Below are positions 56,627-64,000 of a stretch of 64,000 nucleotides of DNA, one piece after another. The stretch is taken from the NCBI GenBank assembly GCA_947258435.1, contig CAMYID010000022.1, positions 42,961 through 106,960 on the forward strand, read 5' to 3'. The stretch is from an uncultured Alphaproteobacteria bacterium. Lineage in GTDB: Bacteria; Pseudomonadota; Alphaproteobacteria; UBA11222. A program made the position numbers and the translations under genes. The notes under the pieces were generated by a model. It was not told the origin of the DNA. It made no database searches and saw nothing but the letters and a program-made list of their open reading frames with translations. Numbering within the stretch: position 1 is the stretch's first letter; the number at the start of each line of letters is the position of its first letter.

Positions 56627-57166
56627 ATGTCAAAAGTTTCCTTCGGGATCCGGACTGCCAGTGCGCTTGCCGCGATCTTTTTACTTGCCGCCTGTGAAAC
56701 CACCCCCGATCGCGATGTTTCGGGCAGTGGTGCAGGCGCCGCCGGTGCCAGCGGTACCGGCAGCACTGTGTCCTCGGGCACTGTATCCTCGCTGCCGGCG
56801 GGCGTTGTTGCCGGGTCGCAAAAGCATCTTGAAACAGAAGCGGCGCACCGCGTTTTCTTTGCCTTCGACCGTTACGATCTGAGCCAGGAAGCCCGTCAGG
56901 CGCTGCAGGCACAGGCGAAATGGCTGGCGGCCAACCCGCGCGCGACGATCACAATCGCGGGTAATTGCGACGAACGTGGCACGCGCGAATATAACCTGGC
57001 GCTGGGGGAGCGGCGGGCAAATTCCGCAAAGGACTATCTGATCAGCCTTGGCGTTGATGGCTCGCGGATTTCAACGGTGAGTTACGGCAAGGAACGTCCG
57101 ATTGCCGTCTGCTCGGATGAATCCTGCTGGTCCAAGAACCGCAACGCCACCACATCGGTAAACTGA
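56627..57166 (+). CDS. pal: Peptidoglycan-associated lipoprotein Pal
   Basis: Pal anchors the outer membrane to peptidoglycan. The ATG at 56627 (MSKVSFGIRT) follows CAGGAG. The 179-residue protein has the lipobox LLAAC (Cys near 22), a Gly/Ser/Thr-rich tether (about 30-60), and an OmpA-like domain with VFFAFDRYDLSQEAR, the peptidoglycan-binding NCDERGTREYNLALGERRANSAKDYL (in parts, about 120-145) and VSYGKERP. A strong hairpin follows at 57186. Confidence 0.97.
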   Translation: MSKVSFGIRTASALAAIFLLAACETTPDRDVSGSGAGAAGASGTGSTVSSGTVSSLPAGVVAGSQKHLETEAAHRVFFAFDRYDLSQEARQALQAQAKWLAANPRATITIAGNCDERGTREYNLALGERRANSAKDYLISLGVDGSRISTVSYGKERPIAVCSDESCWSKNRNATTSVN

Positions 57167-57185
57167 GACGGATATTAACCTGTCG

Positions 57186-57226
57186 GCCGGGCATGCAGCT
57201 ATGGCTTTGCTGCGCGCATGCCCGGC
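57186..57226 (+). terminator. Stem-loop after pal
   Basis: GCCGGGCATGC (57186-57196) and GCATGCCCGGC (57216-57226) form a perfect 11-bp stem; the 19-nt loop can pair further (GCAGC/GCTGC). It is followed by CATTGTTT, a weak U-rich end. It lies 19 bp after the pal stop and may cap the tol-pal transcript. Confidence 0.65.
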
Positions 57227-57294
57227 ACGGCATTGTTTCCACTACCCAGTTTCCACAACCGATTTTCCGGGTCTGAAAACCAGGGACACGGGAA

Positions 57295-58281
57295 ATGTTC
57301 TTGATATACAGGTCATCTGACATGCAGCATGCCGCACAGACCGCCCAACCGTTTGGCAATGCCGCACTGACAGTGAGATCATTTTTTCGGGGCATGCTGA
57401 TCGGAGTCGGGCTGATCGGCGCCGCCATGCTGAGCGGTAATCCACAGCCGGCAGCCGCACAGTCCGGCTCGCTGCAGGATGTTTCGGGCCTGCAATATGA
57501 ACTGAACAGATTGCGTCAGGATATGGCGGATCTGCAGCGGCAAATGGCAAACCAGTCCCGCATGCCCGCAGCCGGGGTGCCGGCCGCGCCTGAAGCTGTC
57601 GGCAATGAAACCGCGGCCGCGCGGCTGAAAATCCAGATCGACCAGATGGCGCTGGAGCTGCGCAATCTGACCGGGCAGGTCGAACAGATCAGTTTCCGGC
57701 TGATGCAGACGCAGACGCGGCTTGATAAGCTGGTTGCCGATATTGATTTCCGCCTGTCCGCACTTGAGAAAGGCACAGTCGGCGATAGCGGCAGCACCGG
57801 TGACGGGAATATACCCGGCGAGGGTGCTGCACCCCCGGCAGGCAAAGCCGCAGCGGCTGCAGATCCCGCCGCACCGACCAACAGCACAGCTGATCAATCG
57901 CCAGAGGCGCAATATGCCACCGCCTTCAATTTACTGCGCGGCGGTGATTACCCGGCTGCCGCTGACGCTTTCAAAGCTTTTCTGGCCGCCCACCCTGATC
58001 ACAGGCTTTCAGGCAATGCGGTTTATTGGCTTGGCGAAACCTTTTATGTCCGCAATCAGTATCAGGAAGCCGCGAGCTATTTTCTTGAAGGATTCCAGAA
58101 ATATTCCGACAGCCCGAAGGGCGCTGACAATATGCTCAAGCTCGGGATGACACTGGCCGCGCTTGGCCATCAGATGGAAGCCTGTCAGACACTGACCGAA
58201 ATCGGCACGACCTACCCTGAGGCCAGCGACAAGATCAAAAGCCGCGCCGCGAGCGAGGCCAAAAAGGCGAACTGCGGGTAA
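57295..58281 (+). CDS. cpoB: CpoB/YbgF, Tol-Pal-associated TPR protein
   Basis: CpoB coordinates peptidoglycan synthesis with Tol-Pal constriction. The 328-residue protein has a late signal sequence (GMLIGVGLIGAAMLS...AAAQSG, cleavage near 56), a coiled coil (YELNRLRQDMADLQRQMANQ, and ALELRNLTGQVEQI), a Gly/Ala/Pro linker and three TPR units at the C-terminus (YATAFNLLRGGDYPAAADAF, NAVYWLGETFYVRNQYQEAA, MLKLGMTLAALG). The ATG at 57295 has AGGGA at 8 bp; an ATG at 57322 is also possible and gives a more normal signal length. Confidence 0.92.
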   Translation: MFLIYRSSDMQHAAQTAQPFGNAALTVRSFFRGMLIGVGLIGAAMLSGNPQPAAAQSGSLQDVSGLQYELNRLRQDMADLQRQMANQSRMPAAGVPAAPEAVGNETAAARLKIQIDQMALELRNLTGQVEQISFRLMQTQTRLDKLVADIDFRLSALEKGTVGDSGSTGDGNIPGEGAAPPAGKAAAAADPAAPTNSTADQSPEAQYATAFNLLRGGDYPAAADAFKAFLAAHPDHRLSGNAVYWLGETFYVRNQYQEAASYFLEGFQKYSDSPKGADNMLKLGMTLAALGHQMEACQTLTEIGTTYPEASDKIKSRAASEAKKANCG

Positions 58282-58368
58282 GCACGATCCGTGCTATGAT
58301 CTGCCCGATATTCGCGGAAGCAGCACACTGCCGGGACAGAACAAGGCAAATCGCAAGATCGGCACATC

Positions 58369-58405
58369 ATTATCGGGCCAGCGGCATGATTATCGGGCCA
58401 GCGGC

Positions 58406-58408
<3 letters not shown>
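58369..58408 (+). repeat. Perfect tandem 2 x 20-bp repeat at the tilS start
   Basis: The unit ATTATCGGGCCAGCGGCATG occurs at 58369-58388 and 58389-58408 without a difference. Each copy ends in an ATG. The ATG of copy one opens a seven-codon frame whose TGA (58407-58409) overlaps the ATG of copy two (58406-58408), the upstream tilS start candidate. Confidence 0.92.
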
Positions 58409-61166
<2,758 letters not shown>

Positions 61167-61194
61167 TTATAACAAAGCCGTGCCTTCGATACAA
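61167..61194 (-). promoter_or_regulatory. ahcY promoter
   Basis: On the minus strand TTGTAT (61189-61194), a 16-bp spacer and TTATAA (61167-61172), or TATAAG with 17 bp. The start would fall near 61160, giving a leader of about 72 nt. Confidence 0.6.
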
Positions 61195-61202
61195 CAAACA
61201 AC

Positions 61203-61218
61203 ATAAAGAAATGTTTAT
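61203..61218. promoter_or_regulatory. Operator-like AT-rich inverted repeat upstream of ahcY
   Basis: ATAAA-GAAATG-TTTAT lies directly upstream of the -35. The layout resembles the AT-rich ATAAAG...CTTTAT sites of ArsR-type SahR/SamR regulators that control ahcY in proteobacteria. The assignment is inference. Confidence 0.45.
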
Positions 61219-61334
61219 ATCGTTATGTTATGAAGAGTCATGCCACATCAGGCGGTGACCGAACGGCCGAGAGGGCGCGGCTTTCAGGTGTTTTTCAGGT
61301 ATTTTGCGGTCGTTCTGCGCACGCGGGCGAGATA

Positions 61335-61625
61335 TTATTCCGGCTCATTTTCGCCAAAACCCGCCTCGACAAGCGTGGTCAGCGCCGCAACCGCAGCCTG
61401 CGCATCGGCCCCTTCCGCGCTGATATGAATTTCGCACCCTTTTGCGGCACCCAGCATCAGCAACCCCATGATCGAGGTTCCGTTCACCGCCATGCCGTCC
61501 CGGCTGACGGTGACGTCGGCATCGAACTGTCCCACACATTTGACGAATTTTGCGGAACTGCGGGCATGCAGACCGCGCTCGTTACAGATAACCAATGTCC
61601 GTTGTAACGGCCTGGCTGCATTCAC
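61335..61625 (-). CDS. ptsH: HPr-like phosphocarrier protein
   Basis: HPr carries phosphate between PTS enzyme I and EIIA proteins. The 96-residue protein has the active-site NERGLHARSSAKFV with His20, and the regulatory serine in NGTSIMGLLMLGAAKG (Ser51), the site that HPr kinase modifies. A short N-terminal extension (MNAARPLQ) precedes the core. It is translationally coupled to the EIIA gene upstream (ATGA). No enzyme I gene follows; ahcY comes instead after 246 bp. Confidence 0.93.
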   Translation of the reverse strand: MNAARPLQRTLVICNERGLHARSSAKFVKCVGQFDADVTVSRDGMAVNGTSIMGLLMLGAAKGCEIHISAEGADAQAAVAALTTLVEAGFGENEPE

Positions 61626-62029
61626 TTGGCATCACCGGTCAGCACTTTGGAGGCGACGGAAATATATTTGCGCCCCGCCTCGGCCGCCTGCTCCACCGCA
61701 TCGGGCAGATCGCAGCCATCCCGGACACTGGCAAATTTGATCAGCATCGGCAGATTGACGCCGGCAATCACCTCCACCTTGGCGCGGTCGAGAATCGAAA
61801 TCGACAGATTTGAAGGCGTCCCGCCGAACATATCGGTCAGGACAAGCACGCCTTTTCCCGAATCCACATCGGTCACGGCATTCAGGATATCGGCGCGGCG
61901 TTGCTCCATATCGTCATCCGGGTCGATGCAGATCGCTCGGCTATCCTCTTGCGGGCCGACCACATGGGCCGCAGCAGCCAGTAATTCCTCAGCCAGACGG
62001 CCATGGGTCACGATTACCAAGCCAATCAT
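61622..62029 (-). CDS. PTS EIIA component, mannose family (regulatory)
   Basis: A 135-residue stand-alone EIIA of the mannose family. The phosphorylation site is His9 in GLVIVTHGRLAEELL, followed by VLVLTDMFGGTPSNLSI (about 61-77) and VIAGVNLPMLIKFAS. In alphaproteobacteria this protein and HPr form a regulatory PTS without sugar permeases, often beside hprK and a sensor kinase; neither is seen here. Its start has GCGGATAGACA upstream and a possible promoter at 62108-62136. Confidence 0.92.
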   Translation of the reverse strand: MIGLVIVTHGRLAEELLAAAAHVVGPQEDSRAICIDPDDDMEQRRADILNAVTDVDSGKGVLVLTDMFGGTPSNLSISILDRAKVEVIAGVNLPMLIKFASVRDGCDLPDAVEQAAEAGRKYISVASKVLTGDAK

Positions 62030-62107
62030 TGTCTATCCGCTTATCCAGCTTATTGACGGGACGACATCCGTAGCGATATTCGGGATCGACGTCCACCGGG
62101 AAACCAT

Positions 62108-62136
62108 ATTCTAAACCGCTCTACCCGTCCTGCACA
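62108..62136 (-). promoter_or_regulatory. Candidate promoter of the EIIA-HPr pair
   Basis: On the minus strand TAGAAT (62108-62113) is a good -10 with a poor -35 (TGTGCA, 17 bp away). It lies about 80 bp upstream of the EIIA ATG in a 153-bp gap without a gene. Confidence 0.35.
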
Positions 62137-62182
62137 GGGATAAGAGGCCGCCCGCCGAAAAGGCCGGTGCGGACATATGCGC

Positions 62183-64000
62183 TCACCGTCCCTCCGCGCG
62201 CCAGGCAAGGCCAAGCGCGGCTGCAAACAGCAGCAATATCATCAATGCAGGCAAGGCACTGTGCTGTTCAAGCGCGGCAACCAGATATTGCCGGTTTTCA
62301 CGCAAGCCGATCCAGCCCGGCCCCGCCATATCACGCCCGGGGGTCAGGCGGCGGATATCGGGCACGCCGTCAGACCGCAGCCAGCTCACCGCACCGCCGC
62401 TTGCGGAGACAACCGGTGTCAGCAGCTTTGCGGTGGCGCGCACATCTGCAAATTCCACCGGATTCGCATCGCCTGCTGCGACAATCGTGTTCCGCCGGCC
62501 ATCGCGCAGATGATAAATACCCGACTGCGGCGCCTCTATCTGAGCGCGCCATTTCCCCGGCGTCCGGGATGTCATCTCGACAAGCTGACTATGGCCATCT
62601 GGATATTCGACGAGCACCGGCACATCAGCCAGATTTGCACTGCGCCGCTCGATCAGGATCTGCCCGCCACTATATACCGCATGCAGATTTTCTTCTTCCA
62701 GGTCAGGCTCCTTCATCAGCCAGTGCGCCAGCCGCCGCAACAGCTCGACCTGCGGCCCGCCACCCTCAAAACCGCGGGCCCATAGCCAGCTATGATCGGA
62801 CAATAATTGCGCGACCCGCCCCTCTCCAACCTCGTCAAGCAAAAGAAGCGGGGCACCGTCCGCATCCGAAAGCAACTTCTTGCCATCAAGCTGTTCGGTC
62901 TGAATGACACGGAACCAGCGGCCCCAGCGCGGCGGGTCAAGCGTGCTGCCGTCAGCGGCAAAACTATTGGCCCCAACCAGAGTTTCGGTCACCGGATGCC
63001 GCGCGCCAACCGCCGTCAGTTGCGGCCGGAAGCCGCCGGTTTTGATCTGCCCTGTCGGTTGCGCGGGGAAAACGATGGCAAGCGGTGTCCGGTAAAGACT
63101 TTCGCCTGAGGCAAATGCTGGCCCCGCCGCGACGAGCAATGCCCCCCCCTGATCGACATAGGCGGCGATATTGTCGAAATAGGTGAAAGGCAATACGCCG
63201 CGCCGTTTGTAGCGATCGAATATGATGAGATCGAACTCATGCAACTTGATCGAAAAAAGCTCACGCGTCGGAAATGAAATCAGCGACAGTTCATCGACCG
63301 GCGTTCCGTCCTGTTTTTCAGGCGGCCGTAAAATGGTGAAATGCACCATATCGACACCGGGATCCGCCTTCAGCAGATTACGCCAGGTCCGCTCCCCCGG
63401 ATGCGGTTCACCCGAAACCAGCAGCACGCGCAGGCGGTCGCGCACCCCATTGACCATCAATGCGGTGCGGTTATTGCGCAATGTCAGCTCTTCCGGACCC
63501 GGATCGACCGACAGTTCGACAACATTGGGTCCGGCATGGGCAAGCTTGAAGCGCAGTTCTGTCTCCTCGCCGACCGCAACAGGATGAAAGGTCGGTGCCC
63601 CCCCGTTCAGCCGCAGGGCGATCTGCGCTGTGCCTGCCCGCTGCTGCGCGGGGCGCACTTCTTCCGCACCCGCGGGATCGCCATCGTCAATCTGCAGACG
63701 CAGGCTCAGCGTCTCCCCGACAATGCCGAATTTCGGCGCCTGCGCGATGCTGAGCCGCCGGTCGGCTTGCCCCGGATTGCCCGTCAGCACTGCATGAACA
63801 GGCCCTGAAAACTTCGTATAAAGAGCTTTGGGGGGTATATCATGAACCTGCCCGTCACTGATCAAAATGATGCCGGCCACCCGTTCCGCCGGCACATCGA
63901 ACATCAGCTTCTCCGCCGCCTCAAACAGGCGGGTCCCACCGGTACTTTCGCCGATACGCGCCTCGCGCAGTTGCAGATCCGGAATGTTGTCCAGTCGCGC
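62183..64000 (-). CDS. Conserved alphaproteobacterial membrane protein with GATase-like domain, 5' end cut by window edge
   Basis: The frame runs open to the right edge (32 more codons upstream of the ATG at 63904), so the N-terminus lies outside; 605 residues are visible. The left part (RVAGIILISDGQVHDIP) looks like the end of a von Willebrand-type domain. The middle (DRLRVLLVSGEPHPGERTWRNLL to AYVDQGGALLVAAGP and ARHPVTETL) resembles a class I glutamine-amidotransferase-like fold without an obvious catalytic Cys. The C-terminus has one membrane helix (ALPALMILLLFAAALGLAW) and ends in the cytosol with RAEGR. Such proteins occur with BatA/DUF4159 genes; the role is unknown. Confidence 0.8.
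   Translation of the reverse strand, partial: ARLDNIPDLQLREARIGESTGGTRLFEAAEKLMFDVPAERVAGIILISDGQVHDIPPKALYTKFSGPVHAVLTGNPGQADRRLSIAQAPKFGIVGETLSLRLQIDDGDPAGAEEVRPAQQRAGTAQIALRLNGGAPTFHPVAVGEETELRFKLAHAGPNVVELSVDPGPEELTLRNNRTALMVNGVRDRLRVLLVSGEPHPGERTWRNLLKADPGVDMVHFTILRPPEKQDGTPVDELSLISFPTRELFSIKLHEFDLIIFDRYKRRGVLPFTYFDNIAAYVDQGGALLVAAGPAFASGESLYRTPLAIVFPAQPTGQIKTGGFRPQLTAVGARHPVTETLVGANSFAADGSTLDPPRWGRWFRVIQTEQLDGKKLLSDADGAPLLLLDEVGEGRVAQLLSDHSWLWARGFEGGGPQVELLRRLAHWLMKEPDLEEENLHAVYSGGQILIERRSANLADVPVLVEYPDGHSQLVEMTSRTPGKWRAQIEAPQSGIYHLRDGRRNTIVAAGDANPVEFADVRATAKLLTPVVSASGGAVSWLRSDGVPDIRRLTPGRDMAGPGWIGLRENRQYLVAALEQHSALPALMILLLFAAALGLAWRAEGR

Noticed and set aside
16213..58405. CRISPR array as an explanation of the tandem repeats
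   Set aside because: Copies are only two or three, units are 11-20 bp with no spacers of constant length, and no cas gene is present.

Overview
This is a chromosomal window of roughly 58-60% GC (by eye) from an alphaproteobacterium. Several gene orders are typical of that class: rsmI-yraN-BON-gshB, hemW-rdgB-rph with hrcA-grpE beside them, tkt-gap-pgk-fba(class I)-thiE, DUF4164-zapA-6S RNA-fau, yebC-ruvCAB-ybgC-tolQRAB-pal-cpoB-tilS, and a regulatory PTS pair (EIIA-Man and HPr). The genus cannot be told from the sequence alone. Coding density is high. I found no tRNA or rRNA gene, insertion sequence, prophage or CRISPR array.

Layout. 1-9984: mostly minus-strand housekeeping genes (typA cut by the left edge, gshB, a SirB1-type protein, a BON lipoprotein, yraN, rsmI, hemW, rdgB, rph), with one plus-strand LpoA-like lipoprotein. 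10070-15462: the chaperone block hrcA, grpE, dnaK, dnaJ. 15580-21862: a mixed stretch with a sulfotransferase-like protein, an MscS channel, an inositol-3-phosphate synthase, a prolyl-tRNA editing protein, CnoX, a LON-domain protein, Trm112 and DUF971. 21923-35566: the accessory region, with an RND efflux pump and adaptor, an orphan hybrid kinase, a cyclic-2,3-diphosphoglycerate-synthase-like gene coupled to carbamate kinase, an iron-regulated porin-like protein, two SDRs and a proline iminopeptidase. 35638-46314: an IalB protein, a TPR-methyltransferase, the carbon-metabolism operon, zapA, 6S RNA and fau. 46301-49073: two soluble chemoreceptors. 49363-59818: yebC, ruvCAB, the Tol-Pal system and tilS. 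59793-64000: ahcY, HPr, EIIA-Man and a membrane protein cut by the right edge.

The most interesting part is 28745-31424. A perfect FNR/FixK-type box (TTGAT-N4-ATCAA) lies upstream of a two-gene unit, cDPG-synthase-like GTPase plus carbamate kinase. At the junction of the two genes a 17-bp unit containing a start codon is repeated three times in tandem. This creates mini-ORFs whose TGA overlaps the next ATG. A second case of the same architecture, a 20-bp unit repeated twice, lies at the candidate tilS start. Other short tandem or operator-like repeats sit upstream of cnoX, between the two RND genes, and upstream of a chemoreceptor, the porin and ahcY.

All functional names rest on reading the translated sequence and on gene order. 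No database search was run.
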